Below, piece after piece: positions 49,489 through 61,146 of a stretch of DNA of 64,000 nucleotides. Source of the DNA: Spiroplasma kunkelii CR2-3x. GTDB lineage: Bacteria; Bacillota_I; Bacilli_A; Mycoplasmatales; Mycoplasmataceae. Position 1 is the first letter of the stretch. Each line of letters begins with the position of its first letter. Location: contig NZ_CP010899.1 in the NCBI RefSeq assembly GCF_001274875.1, positions 124,001-188,000 on the forward strand, in the 5' to 3' direction. A model generated the notes under the pieces. The model saw nothing but the letters and a program-made list of their open reading frames with translations. It had not been told where the DNA came from and ran no database searches. The position numbers were made by a program, and so were the translations under genes.

Positions 49489-50718
49489 ATGAAATTACCA
49501 CTAACAATCCGAGATAGTGTTCATGGCGATATTGAAATTAATGAAGAAATTACCGTAAAATTAATTAACACTCCAGAATTTCAACGCTTGCGTCGCATTA
49601 GTCAATTAGCAGGGGGACAATTTGTTTTTCCAAGTGCGTCGCATACGCGTTTTTCACATTGTATTGGTGTTTATCATTTAGTTAGTAAAATGTTAGAAAC
49701 AGAAAGTTTTCAAGAAATGTATAGTACGCATGAACAATTATTGGTTAAATTAGCAGGATTACTGCATGATATTGGTCATGGTCCATTTTCACATACATTT
49801 GAAATGACTAATCATGTCACAAAAAAGAATATTAGTCATGAAAATTATTCGTCTTTATTAATTAAAAATCCAACAACAAATATTAATAAAATCTTAGCGT
49901 TTGAATTTAGTCAAGAAGAAATTAATGAACTATGTATGATGATTGAAGGTAAACATCCGGACGGGGTTTTATCATCGTTAGTATCTTCACAATTAGATGC
50001 TGACCGAATGGATTATTTATTACGTGATGGACAAACAAGCGGTGTAGGTTATAGTCATGTTGATACACAGTGAATTATTCGGCATTTATTTATTAAAGAT
50101 AAAAAGATTGTTTTTCCGTTAAAAGTACAGTATGCAATTGAATCATTTTTAATTGGCCGTTATCATATGTATAAGCAAATTTTTTTACATCCACTAAGCA
50201 TCGGATTTGATTTAACTTTCCAAATGATGTTCAAACGATTGTATGATTTATACCATAGCAATTATCAATTTAAAAATAAAGTAATAATTACTTTATTAAT
50301 TCCAGTGTTGGAAGGAAAAATGATGAGTCCAGATCAATATTGTACATTAGATGATTATACATTATTTACATATTTAAAAATGTTAGAAAATGAAAATGAT
50401 GAAATTTTAGTTACATTAATTAAAATGTTCACAACAAGAAATTTTTTGCAAAAAATAAACCCAGCAAAAAGAAATTTCGAAGAAATTAAAAATAATTTGA
50501 TAAAAAAATATAAAAACCATTATAATTACTTTATGGTTGAATATAACCTAAAACCAGTTAAATTATATGATAGTGATACTAAAACAATTTATATTTATAC
50601 ACCAAAAGGAATTAAATGCATTATGGAAGTTTCAGAAGTCTTAGCATTTAAAAATAATAATAAAAATACAGCAACAACAATTTGGTTTTCAATTGGAGAA
50701 AAATATGAGAATGATTAA
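49489..50718 (+). CDS. HD-superfamily phosphohydrolase (dNTPase-like, YwfO type)
   Basis: 409 residues. RDSVHGDIEINEE, FQRLRRISQLAG, HTRFSHCIGVYHL (first His), LLHDIGHGPFSHTFE (HD pair) and SSQLDADRMDYLLRD (final Asp) give the full HD metal set of SAMHD1/YwfO-like triphosphohydrolases. Substrate likely dNTPs, by family. TGA Trp in TQWIIRHL. No ribosome-binding site, only 7 bases after gltX; coupling is likely. Precedes rpoE, as ywfO does relatives near rpoE in Bacillus. Confidence 0.88.
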
Positions 50719-50736
50719 TAAGAAAGGTTTAAATTA

Positions 50737-51303
50737 ATGAACGATAATGTAGAGTTATTAGACTTAGTGTATTTATATTTGAAAAAGAAAAAAAATAGCG
50801 ATACTTTTGAAAATATTTGAAATAATATAGCATCAAAAAGTGATGTAACAGTTCAAGGAGCCAGCAAAGAATATGTCATTGCAGAATTATATACTGATTT
50901 GGTGTTAGATAATCGTTTTGTGTTGACAAGTGAAGGTATGTGAGGGTTACGTGAATTCTTAAAATATGATGAAATTAAAAAACAATATGATTATACTGAC
51001 CAGTTTGAAACAACAGAAGAATTTGAAGATATTGATTTAGATGAAGAATATGATGAAGAATATGATGAAGAAGATGAAGAGGAAAATGATGAAGAAGAAT
51101 CATTAATTGATACTCTTGATTTTGTTAATACATTAGATGATGATAACGAGGAAGATGATTTTATTGAAATAGAAGTTGATGATGATTTAATTGAAAATGA
51201 TTATTCTATTGATGATGACGATGAAACAGTAGCAGCTAAATTGGGTATTACAGAAGAAATTGACTGAAAATCTCTTGAAAAAGAAATGGAAGAAAATAAT
51301 TAA
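50737..51303 (+). CDS. rpoE: RNA polymerase delta subunit
   Basis: 188 residues. N-terminal HARE-HTH domain (LLDLVYLYLKKKK, VIAELYTDLVLDNRFV, WGLREFLKYDE) and a disordered, extremely acidic C-terminal half with runs of Glu/Asp (DEEYDEEYDEEDEEEN). Increases polymerase recycling and iNTP sensitivity in Firmicutes. AGAAAGG site; TGA Trp in GMWGLR and IDWKSL. Followed by pyrG after a hairpin, the same neighbourhood as Bacillus. Confidence 0.92.
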
Positions 51304-51313
51304 TACCAAGATT

Positions 51314-51359
51314 AAAGAGTGTTAGAAGTGACAACCCTGTTAATTTCTAAACTCTTTTT
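51314..51359 (+). terminator. Hairpin in the rpoE-pyrG gap (terminator or attenuator)
   Basis: AAAGAG-TG-TTAGAA (51314-51327) pairs with TTCTAA-A-CTCTTT (51345-51357), followed by TTTTT, 30 bases before the pyrG start. pyrG leaders of Gram-positives often carry such an attenuator controlled by CTP; here the start-site signal for that was not recognised. Confidence 0.6.
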
Positions 51360-51387
51360 AATTTGAGGATGAAAGGATGATAAGACA

Positions 51388-52983
51388 ATGACAAAATATA
51401 TTTTTGTAACTGGTGGAGTTGTCAGTGGCCTAGGGAAAGGCATTACAGCTTCTTCAATTGGTGTTTTATTAAAAGCAAGTGGATTAAATGTTTTTATGCA
51501 AAAATTTGATCCATATTTAAATGTTGACCCTGGAACAATGAGTCCTTATCAACATGGTGAAGTTTTTGTAACAGCAGATGGTGCTGAAACAGATTTAGAT
51601 TTAGGACATTATGAACGTTTTATTGATGAAAATTTAACAAAAGAATCAAATATCACTTCAGGACGAATATATAAAAATGTAATTGAAAAAGAACGCCGTG
51701 GCGAATATGAAGGTGGGACAGTTCAAGTTGTTCCCCATGTTACTAATGAAATTAAAAAGAAAGTTTATCATGCGGCATCAACATCAAAAGCAGATATTAT
51801 TATTACTGAAATTGGGGGGACAGTTGGGGATATTGAATCGTTGCCTTTTATTGAAGCAATTCGTCAAGTTCGCATGGAACAAGGACGAGAAAATGTTATT
51901 TATATGCATGTTTCATTAGTTCCATATATTGCAACATCAAAAGAATCAAAAACAAAACCAACACAACATTCAGTGCGAGAACTATTATCACTAGGGATTC
52001 AACAAGATATTGTTGTTGTTAGAACTGAACAAGTTTTAGAAGATAATGTCCTTGAAAAAATTGCGCTATTTTGTAATATTGAAAAAAATAATGTTTTAGT
52101 AGCTACTGATGTTGCTAGTATTTATGAAGTACCATTAAAAATGTATGAACAAAATGCTCAAATAGTAATTAGCAAGTTATTAAACTTAAAAGTTACAAAA
52201 ACTGATATGTCAGGATGAAAACAATTTGTTGAAAAAATTAATCACTCAAAAGAAGTAATTGAGATTAAATTAGTTGGAAAATATATTGAACTTCCAGATG
52301 CTTATTTATCAGTTAGTGAATCGTTACGAATTGCTGGATATGAAAATAAGGTTAAAATTAAAATTGATTGAATTAAAGCCGAACATATTAATAAAAAAAA
52401 TTATCAACAATTATTAAAAAATGCAAAAGGGATTTTGGTTCCTGGTGGTTTTGGTAAACGTGGTTTTGAAGGGAAAATTTTAGCATGTCAATTTGCTCGT
52501 GAAAATAACGTTCCATTCTTTGGAATTTGTTTTGGGATGCAAGCAGCTGTAATTGAATTTGCCCGTAATGTTTGTTATATTCAGGATGCTAATTCTTCAG
52601 AATTAACAGAAACAAAAAATGCAATTATTGATATTATTCGTGGCAAAGAAAAAACTGATGCTTTAGGAGGAACATTACGCTTAGGTAATTATAAGACATT
52701 TTTAGTTCCAAACACATTAGCACATAAGTTATATGGGAAAGATGAGGTTTTGGAACGTCATCGCCATCGTTATGAAGTTAATAATGATTTTCGTGAACAA
52801 TTAACACAAGCTGGATTAGTATTTAGTGGTCTTTATGCTGAGAAAAACTTAGTGGAAGTTATTGAAATCCCGAGCCATCCTTTTTATCTTGCTGCACAAT
52901 ATCACCCGGAGTTTACTTCTCGACCAAATAAACCAAATCCATTATTTAATGGTTTTGTGCAAGCAGTAATTAACAATAAATAA
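51388..52983 (+). CDS. pyrG: CTP synthase
   Basis: Amidates UTP to CTP. 531 residues. Synthase domain: [15 protein letters not shown]-loop, [44 protein letters not shown]. Glutaminase: [29 protein letters not shown] (nucleophile Cys), [12 protein letters not shown]-type [19 protein letters not shown] (His/Glu). TGA Trp in SGWKQF and IDWIKA. AAAGGATGATAAG site. Leads the purine/pyrimidine run pyrG-purA-purB. Confidence 0.96.
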
Positions 52984-53051
52984 GATGAAAAATTTGAAAA
53001 AATAGGTAAATTTATATTAAAATTAAACCGTAGAAAGGTTGAAAATAAGTT

Positions 53052-54353
53052 ATGAGTGGTACAAATTATCGAACACTAGCGATTGTTGGGAGCCAGTGGG
53101 GTGATGAAGGAAAAGGTAAAATTACTGATTATTTTGCTCAACAAGCAGATGTTATTGCTCGTTGAGCTGGTGGTGATAATGCTGGACATACAATTGTCAT
53201 TAAAGGAACAAAATATAAGTTAAGTATTGTTCCCTCTGGTGTTTTTAATAAAAAATCAATTAATGTAATTGGGAATGGTTGTGTTGTTAATTTACGTAAA
53301 TTAGTTAGTGAAATTAATTATTTACAAGAACATGGTTTTGATTGCAAAAATTTACGAATTAGTGATCGTGCCCATTTAATTTTTCCATATCATATGAAAA
53401 TTGATGAATTGCAAGAAGAGTATCGCCAAAAAGATTCAATTGGAACAACAAAAAAAGGAATTGGTCCTTGTTATCAAGATAAAGCAGAACGAATTGGGAT
53501 TAGATTAGGTGATTTATTTGATGAAAAAGGATTTTTACAAAAATTAGAAAATAATTTAAAATTTAAAAATGAAGTTTTAACAAAAGTTTTTAATAGTGAA
53601 GGGTTTGACCCAAAATTAATTTGAAAAGAATATTTGGCATTATTTCAACAAATTAAAACACTAGTAACTGATACTTCAATTTTAGTTGATAATGCAATTG
53701 ATACGCATCAAAAAGTTTTGTTTGAAGGCGCACAAGGAGTAATGTTGGACTTAGATCATGGTACTTATCCTTTTGTTACGTCATCAAATCCAACAGCAGC
53801 TTCAATTCCGGTTGGTGTTGGGATTGCACCGCGTTATATTAACAATGTTTTAGGAATTGTTAAAGCATATAATACTCGTGTTGGAACGGGGCCATTTCCA
53901 TCAGAAATTTTTGGCGAAGTTGAAACATATATTCGTGAAACAGGACGTGAATATGGGACTGTATCGGGGCGTGCGCGTCGAATTGGATGATTTGATGGTA
54001 TTTTAATGAAATATTCGTTGCGAATTAGTGGTTATACTAGTATGGCAATTATGTTATTAGATGTTTTAACTACTATTAAGGAATTAAAAATTTGTATTGG
54101 CTATGAATATCAAGGACAACAAATTGATTATGTTCCCAGTACAATTAAAGAATATGAGATGTGTAAACCAATTTTAATAACAATGCCAGGCTGAAATGAG
54201 GACATTAGTAATGTTACAACATTTGAAGATTTACCACATAATGCTCAACAATATTTAATTAAGTTAGAAGAAATCGTTGGTGTTCCAATTAGTTTATTTT
54301 CTGTTGGTCCTGACCGTGAACAAACTATTTTAATGAATAAGGAGATTTTTTAA
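53052..54353 (+). CDS. purA: Adenylosuccinate synthase
   Basis: 433 residues. [14 protein letters not shown] (phosphate loop; catalytic Asp), [11 protein letters not shown] (His), [17 protein letters not shown]-equivalent, [47 protein letters not shown]. First step from IMP to AMP. AGAAAGGTTG site; TGA Trp in RWAGGD, IWKEY, GWFDGI. Stop overlaps purB start (TAATG), so the two enzymes are coupled. Confidence 0.96.
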
Positions 54354-55645
54354 TGATTGAACGTTATTTTGTTACAGAAATTGGAAAAATTTGAAGTGAT
54401 GAAAATAAATATAATACCTGAGCAAAAGTAGAATTATTGGTTTGTGAAGGATGGGCACAATTAGAATTAATTCCCACAACAGATATTAAGAAAATTAAAA
54501 CTAATTTAAGAGTAAACTTACCACGAATGTTAGAACTGGAAGCTGAAACAAAGCATGATGTTGTTGCTTTTACTCGAATGTTATCAGAAACATTGGGACC
54601 AGAAAAAAAATGAATTCATTATGGTTTAACATCAACTGATATTATTGATACTAGTCAAAATTATTTGATTAAAGAATCAAACTATATTGTTAAAAAATAT
54701 ATGCTTGAATTAAAAGAAGCGTTAAAAGAAAAAGCTCTTACTTATAAAAATCAATTAATTATGGGTCGTACCCATGGAATGTTCGCCGAACCAACTTCAT
54801 TAGGATTAAAATTTTTACTTTGATATGCTGAATTAGAGCGTAATATTATGCGGTTTGATGCTGCAGGTTCAGCAATTGCTGTTGCAAAAATATCAGGTTC
54901 AGTTGGTAATTTTGCTCATGTTGAAGTTCAAGTTGAAGAATATGTGGCAAAAAAATTAGGACTAAACCTTGACCCAATTACAACGCAAGTAACATCACGT
55001 GATTATCATATTGAATTATTTACAAGTTTTAGTCAAATTGCTAGTTTGTTAGAAAAAATGGCGCTTGAATTTCGCCATTTCCAACGTTCAGAAGTGGCTG
55101 AAATTGTGGAAGGATTTAGCAAAAGTCAAAAAGGTTCATCTTCAATGCCACATAAAAAAAATCCAATTAGTGCGGAAAATATTGCTGGCTTAGCTCGTTT
55201 AGTGCGTAGTAATATGAATGTTACATTTGAAAATAACTTATTATGACATGAACGTGATATTTCCCATAGCAGTAATGAACGAATTATTATTCCCGACACT
55301 TATCATTTAGTAGTTTATTTATTGAAACGAATGATCAGTGTTATTAATAATTTGGTTGTTAGTCCGGATAAAATTATTGAACATTTACAACAAGCCAATC
55401 AAATTTATTTTAGTCAAGTTGTTTTAACAAATATTTTGAAAGAAACTAATTATTCACGAGAAGAAGTTTATGATTTTATTCAAAAATGTACTTTAATCGT
55501 ACAACAACAACAACTTGATTTTAAAAATGTTTTAATTGATAATAATATAGAAAAATATTTAGCCTTACCAAAATTAGAAAAATTATTTGATAACAATTAT
55601 TTTTTACGAAATATTGAACAGATTTATCAACGAGTGCTAAATTAA
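54353..55645 (+). CDS. purB: Adenylosuccinate lyase
   Basis: 430 residues. [26 protein letters not shown] (His), [10 protein letters not shown], and the fumarase/aspartase signature [12 protein letters not shown] near residue 260, all in order. Converts SAMP to AMP plus fumarate. Overlaps purA's stop by one base, GGAG in purA's last codons acts as ribosome-binding site. Several TGA Trp. pth follows after 16 bases. Confidence 0.96.
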
Positions 55646-55661
55646 AAAAAGGAGTGAGATA

Positions 55662-56231
55662 ATGAAGTTAATTGTTGGTTTGGGGAATCCAGATAATGAA
55701 TATACTTATACAAGACATAATATTGGTTTTTTAGCTATTGCTAAGTTGGTAGATAAATTTAATTTAGCAAAGCCAAAAAATGCTTTTAATTCTTTAATAT
55801 GAGAAACAACAATTAACAACGAGAAAGTTATTTTTTGTCAACCACAGACTTTTATGAATCTAAGTGGATTTGCAGTTTATCAAATTAAACAATTTTATAA
55901 ATTAACATTAGAAGATATTATTGTCATTTATGATGATAAAAATATTTCTTTTAATGTTATTAAGTTAAAAAAGAATGGTTCAAGTGCTGGTCATAATGGA
56001 ATTAAAGATTTAATTCAAAAACTAGGTAGTGAAAATTTTTTACGGATTCGTTTAGGAATTGGTAAAGATGTCCAAATTCCAACCCGAAACTGAGTACTAG
56101 GAAAATTTTCTCCTAGTAACTTAGAACTTATTAATAATGATTTATTAGAAAGAGTTTATCAAATTATGGTGCAATATTTAGAAAAAGCAACTAGTTTTGA
56201 TAAATTAATGAGTATCTATAATGGCAAATAA
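55662..56231 (+). CDS. pth: Peptidyl-tRNA hydrolase
   Basis: 189 residues. [19 protein letters not shown] holds the catalytic His and Asn, [39 protein letters not shown] (family: DDLD...GGxxGHNGL), RIRLGIGK. The DDLD motif is DDKN here, a variation in a non-catalytic loop. AAAAGGAGTGAG site. Recycles peptidyl-tRNA. Overlaps rsmI by 11 bases. Confidence 0.93.
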
Positions 56232-57129
56232 AATTAAACAATATAGTTTTAAAAGTAATAATCCGAAAATTTACTTAATTGCAACTCCAATTGGTAATTT
56301 GCAAGAAATGACACCACGAGCAATTGAAGTTATTAAACATGATGTTCAAAAAATTTATTGTGAAGATACGCGGAACACAATTAGACTATTAAATTATTTT
56401 AATTGTAAAAAACAGTTAATTTATTTAAATAAAGAAAATGAAATGCAACGCTTAACAGAAATGTTAAATGATTTAGAACAAAACCTATCAATTGCAATTA
56501 TTAGTGATGCCGGTTATCCACTGATTAGTGATCCAGGTTATTATGCTGTTAACCATATTTTGGAACATTATCCTTATGATGTAATTCCTATTAGTGGTGC
56601 TAATGCTGCTTTAAACGCCATTGTTAGTTCGGGTCTTAATCCGAACCATTTTTTATTTTTTGGTTTTTTAAATAAAGCAAAAACAAAAAAAAATAATGAG
56701 TTAGAACAACTGCTATCATTTCCATATCCTATTATTTTTTATGAAGCACCGCATCGAATTTTAGAAACATTAAAAATAGTTAAATCAGTTTTTGGCGAGC
56801 GTAAAATTGCCATTGGTAAGGAAATTACAAAAATTCATGAGCAATGATATCGTGGATCGTTAAGTGAAGTGCTTTTGTTTTTACAACAAGAAGAAAATGC
56901 TGCTTTTGGTGAGTATGTCCTTGTTGTTGATGGAGCGGGGAATCTTCCAGTTCCTGTTATTGCAGTTGAAATTTTAGTTACTGAAATTGACCAATTAATT
57001 ACAAAGCAAAATTATCGCGTTAAACAAGCAATTGATTTTGTCGCAAATAAATATAAAATTAGTAAAAATGTTTTATATAATAAATATCATCATCAAAAGG
57101 AGAACAATGAAAAAAACAGAACGAATTAA
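56221..57129 (+). CDS. rsmI: 16S rRNA (cytidine1402-2'-O)-methyltransferase
   Basis: 302 residues. IYLIATPIGNLQEMTPRAIEV, CEDTRNTIRLL, ISDAGYPLISDPGY, PISGANAALNAIVSSGL, FFGFL, FYEAPHRILETL: the RsmI tetrapyrrole-methylase fold. C-terminal helical tail ends in KISKNVLYNKYHHQK. TGA Trp in EQWYRGS. Starts inside pth, so translation is coupled. The start of the next membrane gene overlaps its end by 23 bases. Confidence 0.93.
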
Positions 57130-57609
57130 ACACTTAGTGTTTTGTAGCATTCTTTTTAGATTAGAAATTATTGTTTTAATCTTAACTTATTTTTATAGTT
57201 TAATTTATTATCAATTAAATTGATTAAGTTATTTATGATATTTTGTTAGTTGATGAATTTTCCAAACTGATTTTTTAATTTTATTATTTGCCTTCGGAGG
57301 ATTAATTTAATTTACAAAATTACAAAGTTATATAAGTTTTATCTTCATCCAATTTTTTATACTATTTTTATTGCTGTTCGGGAGGGCGTTTTATTATTAA
57401 ATCCAAATTTTTGCTGGTTAGAATATTATATTTTATATTTAATTGTGTTAATTATCATTATTGCTTTATTAATAACGTTCGTTATTAATTTAAATAATTT
57501 ATTAGATAACCACCAGAAAATTAAAGAAAGTAAAGAAAAAAATAAATTAAGCTTAAATAATTCTTATTTTACGGTAAAATTGAAATACATAAAAATTATA
57601 GAAGAATAG
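57107..57609 (+). pseudogene. Membrane protein gene broken by TAA and a frameshift
   Basis: AAAGGAG (57096-57102) leads into MKKTERIKHLVFCSILFRL; hydrophobic, with five TGA Trp. TAA at 57308 (GGLI-stop-FTKL) leaves 67 residues. The frame continues with SYISFIFIQF, then after a one-base change IFIAVREGVLLLNPNF, a hydrophobic IVLIIIIALLITFVI, and a basic tail to TAG at 57607. Restored length about 167 residues with four helices. Family not recognised. Translation overlap with rsmI suggests it belonged to the pth-rsmI operon. Confidence 0.6.
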
Positions 57610-57618
57610 AGGGAAAAA

Positions 57619-58494
57619 ATGACAGAACAGAGTAATTTTTGAACAGATGTTGAAAAAGGAATGATGAGTTATTTAACAAAATATATTAATCTTTTTGAAA
57701 CAGACTATGCAAAAGACACAGCGGAAAAAAATCCAAAAATAGAAGCTTTTTTAGCAGGAGCAAAGTTTAAAACTAATTTTGAAGATTTATTTAATTTTGT
57801 TAAAACAGAAATCAAACCATTATTTGATGATATTAGAGCAGAATATTTAAAAGATAAAAAACCAGAAGAAATTGATCAGAAAAAATTTACAACATTAATT
57901 GAAGTAAGCAAATTATTTAACGCAATTATTCCATTACCGCGATTTTTAAATGATTTTATGACTAGTGCGAAAGAAGCTAGTCCGGTTGATTTAAATAAAC
58001 TTTTTGTAAATATGATGAAAGTAGAAATTGATGAGTTAACAAAAATTTATGATGATGAGATTAAAGATCTTGACCCAGCGCTTGATAAATGTTTAAAAGA
58101 GATTAATAATGCTAATGATGCCTTGGAAATTTGAAATTTAGTAAATCAATTAGGTTTATTTTTACAACGTGATATTATGTTAACTGATTTTTCTCCTGAA
58201 AAAGAAGAAGAAAAGTTAAAAGGACAATTAGCAAATATTGATCAAATTGAAAAAGATTATAATGATGGAAAAATTAAATTACCAGAATTTAATAAAGAAA
58301 AAATTATTGAAGAGGTACAAGTATATCATAATTTTGTCATTGCATTAAGTCCGGAAAAACGATTAGAAATTTCTGAAAAAACAACAGAATATCGCAATAA
58401 AGTCGTTCCTTTAGTTCAAATTATTCAATGCTTACACGATTTATTAATTAATATCTTAACTGCAACAAATATCATTAATACAGCAAAACAATAA
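57619..58494 (+). CDS. Acidic helical cytosolic protein of unknown function
   Basis: 291 residues, charged and predicted all-helical, no signal peptide or membrane segment. Recognisable only by composition: KKPEEIDQKKFTTLIEVSK, LNKLFVNMMKVEIDELTK, FSPEKEEEKLKGQLANIDQ. TGA Trp in NFWTDV and EIWNLV. GAGGGAAAAA site, own terminator overlapping the stop. Intact and free of nonsense changes, unlike its left neighbour, so probably functional. I do not recognise a family. Confidence 0.7.
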
Positions 58495-58511
58495 ATTTTT
58501 ATTGTTTTTTT
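58487..58511 (+). terminator. Terminator overlapping the stop codon
   Basis: AACAATA (58487-58493) / TATTGTT (58500-58506) with an AATTTT-type loop (can extend to 9 bp), then a T run. The TAA stop is inside the stem. Confidence 0.65.
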
Positions 58512-58633
58512 ATTTCTAGTGATAAAAAATAATAAAAAACTTTAAAGACTTGTTTTTAAAATTAAAAAGAATAATATAAAAGTATAAGGATAAAAAAAGT
58601 AAATAATGGCAATTTTTACTTATGCAATATCGA

Positions 58634-58679
58634 AAAGTGTATTGATTAAATATATTAAAGTGTATTGATTAAATATATT
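58634..58679. repeat. Perfect tandem 23-bp repeat upstream of the arc operon
   Basis: Two head-to-tail copies (58634-58656 and 58657-58679), each beginning AAAGTGTATTGATTAAAT and ending ATATT. It lies about 190 bases before arcA in a 372-base gap without genes. Candidate for a duplicated regulator site. Confidence 0.7.
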
Positions 58680-58808
58680 TGATAAAAGGATAGCATAATC
58701 AATTTTAAGTATATTTATTTAAATGGCATTAAAGGACATTACAATTTGATAGGTATTCTCTGTATTTAACAGCAATTTGCATTTTTTATTTTTGCATGTT
58801 TATCTTTA

Positions 58809-58836
58809 ATTTTTATTAAAAAATTTTAATAAAAAT
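58809..58836. promoter_or_regulatory. Perfect palindrome in the arcA leader
   Basis: ATTTTTATTAAAA, AA, TTTTAATAAAAAT: 13-bp arms with a 2-base centre, 30 bases before the arcA start. It could be an operator (ARG-box-like, AT-rich) or, being T-rich on one side only weakly, a poor terminator. GAAAGAGAAAGAGGAC just after it is the arcA ribosome-binding region. Confidence 0.5.
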
Positions 58837-58866
58837 AGACGTAGAAAGAGAAAGAGGACAAGTAAC

Positions 58867-60066
58867 ATGACAGAAAAATATGGTATTAATGTTTATTCAG
58901 AAATAGGTAATTTAAAAACAGTATTGTTACATCGCCCTGGTGATGAATTAGCTAACTTATCACCAGATTTATTGGAACGATTATTGTTTGATGATACACC
59001 AGATTTAGTAGTTGCGCAAAAAGAACATGACTTTTTTGCGCAAACTTTTAGGAACTTAGGTGTTGAGGTGTTGTATATTGAAAAATTAGTCTCTGAAGTT
59101 TTAGACACTGATTCAAAAATGCGGCAAGAATTACTAGAACAGTTTTTAAAAGAATCTGGTGCAAAAGAAGAATACATTAGTAAGTTACGTACTTATTTAG
59201 GAAAATTAGATAATCAAGCCCTTGTTAATAAAATGATAGCAGGGGTAACAAAATATGAGTTAAGAGTAGAAATTACAGATAATTATCCGCTAGCGGTTGA
59301 TCCAATGCCAAATATTCTATTCCAACGTGATCCATTTGTATCAATTGGAAATGGAGCAACTATTCATAAAATGTTTACGGTTACTAGAAATCGTGAAACA
59401 TTATTTTCTGATGTTGTTTTAAGACATCACTCCCGTTTTAAAGGAAAAATTAATTTTTGATATGATCGTAATGAAAAAGAAACTTTAGAAGGTGGAGACA
59501 TTTTAGTTTTAAATGCAAAAACATTAATTATTGGTGTTTCACAAAGAACATCAATGGAAGCTATTAAAATAGTAACAAAAAATCTAATTGAGAATGATTC
59601 AGTTAGTTATGAAAAAGTTATTGCATTAGATTTAAAAACAAAAAATCGTGCTTTTATGCATTTAGATACTGTTTTTACTAATATTGATTATGATAAATTT
59701 ATCGCACATCCATTAATTTTTGAAGCAATGGGTGAGTTTAAAATTTTTGAAATTACAAAAAATGGAGTTAAAGAAATTAAAGAAACAATTAAAGATTATT
59801 TATCAGAAGAAGTTGGTAAGCCAGTTCAAATTTTTAAATGTGGTGGAGAAGATCCAATTGCACAGGCAAGAGAACAATGAAATGATGGGACAAATGTTAT
59901 TACAATTCGTCCTGGTGAAGTGATTGCCTATTCAAGAAATCAAATTACAATTGAAATTTTAAAACAAGCTGGTGTTAAAGTGCACGTTATTGATTCAGCT
60001 GAATTATCACGTGGACGTGGAGGACCTCGTTGTATGTCAATGCCAATTTGAAGAGAGGATATATAA
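58867..60066 (+). CDS. arcA: Arginine deiminase
   Basis: Hydrolyses arginine to citrulline and ammonia, first step of an ATP-yielding pathway in the cytosol. 399 residues. Guanidino-modifying landmarks: [51 protein letters not shown] (His/Asp), [17 protein letters not shown], and [14 protein letters not shown] with the nucleophile Cys. TGA Trp in NFWYDR, EQWNDG and PIWRED. Heads arcA-arcB-carrier-arcC. GAGGAC site. Confidence 0.96.
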
Positions 60067-60105
60067 AATCTTAATATTATATTTTAAAAGGAGAGAAAAA
60101 ATAAT

Positions 60106-61110
60106 ATGGCTGTAAATTTAAAAGGAAGAAGTTTTTTAACTTTATTAGATTTCACGCAAAGAGAAATCTATTATTTATTAGATTTATCAAGACAATTGAA
60201 AGAAGCAAAATATGCTGGAACTGAGCAAAAACCATTAGCTGCAAAATCTGTTGCTTTATTATTTGCAAAAGATTCAACACGAACAAGATGTGCTTTTGAA
60301 GTCGGAGCATTTGATTTAGGAATGCACCCTGTTTATTTAGGACCAAGTGGTAGCCAAATGGGAAAAAAAGAATCAATTGAAGATACTGCAAAAGTATTAG
60401 GAAGAATGTTTGATGGAATTCAATTTCGTGGGTTTAAACAAACTGATGTTGAAGCATTAGCAAAATATTCAGGTGTTCCAGTATGAAATGGATTAACTGA
60501 TGAATTTCACCCAACACAAATGTTAGCTGATATTTTAACATTGCAAGAAGAAAAAGGACAACGCAATATGAAAGGACTAAAATTTGTTTATTTTGGTGAT
60601 TCTCGCTTTAATATGGCAAATAGTTATATGGTTGTTAGTGCTAAATTAGGAATGCATTTTGTTGCTTGTGCGCCAAAGGATTTATGACCAAATGCAGAAT
60701 TATTGAAAAAAGTACAAGCAATTGCAAAAGAACATGGTGGGTCAATTACGTTAACTGAAGACCATAAAACAGCGGCAAAAGATGCTGATGCAATTGCCAC
60801 TGATGTTTGAGTATCAATGGGAGAAGATCCTGCTGTTTGAGTAAAAAGAATTAAGGATTTAACACCATATCAAGTAACAATGGAAAAAATGAAACAAGCA
60901 AAAGAAGATGCAATCTTTTTACATTGTTTACCAAGTTTCCATGATGGAAATACGTATACTGCGCAACAAGTTATTAAACAATTTGGTGGAACTGGTGAAT
61001 TAGAAGTTACTGATGAAGTTTTCCAATCAAAATATTCACGTGTTTTTGAAGAAGCAGAAAATCGTTTACATACTATTAAAGCAGTAATGCTAGCAACAAT
61101 TCGTGGCTAG
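60106..61110 (+). CDS. arcB: Ornithine carbamoyltransferase (catabolic)
   Basis: 334 residues. Carbamoyl-phosphate motif [11 protein letters not shown], ornithine-side [10 protein letters not shown], and [10 protein letters not shown], all in order. In the deiminase pathway it splits citrulline by phosphate to ornithine and carbamoyl phosphate. AAAAGGAGAG site 39 bases after arcA. TGA Trp in PVWNGL, DLWPNA, DVWVSM, AVWVKR. Anabolic use is unlikely because no arginine-synthesis gene is nearby. Confidence 0.95.
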
Positions 61111-61146
61111 GTTATTAATTATAAAAGGTTAAAGGGAGTGCAAAAA

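Noticed and set aside
51030-51130. GAT/GAA-rich run in rpoE as a simple-sequence repeat
   Set aside because: It encodes the acidic tail normal for the delta subunit.
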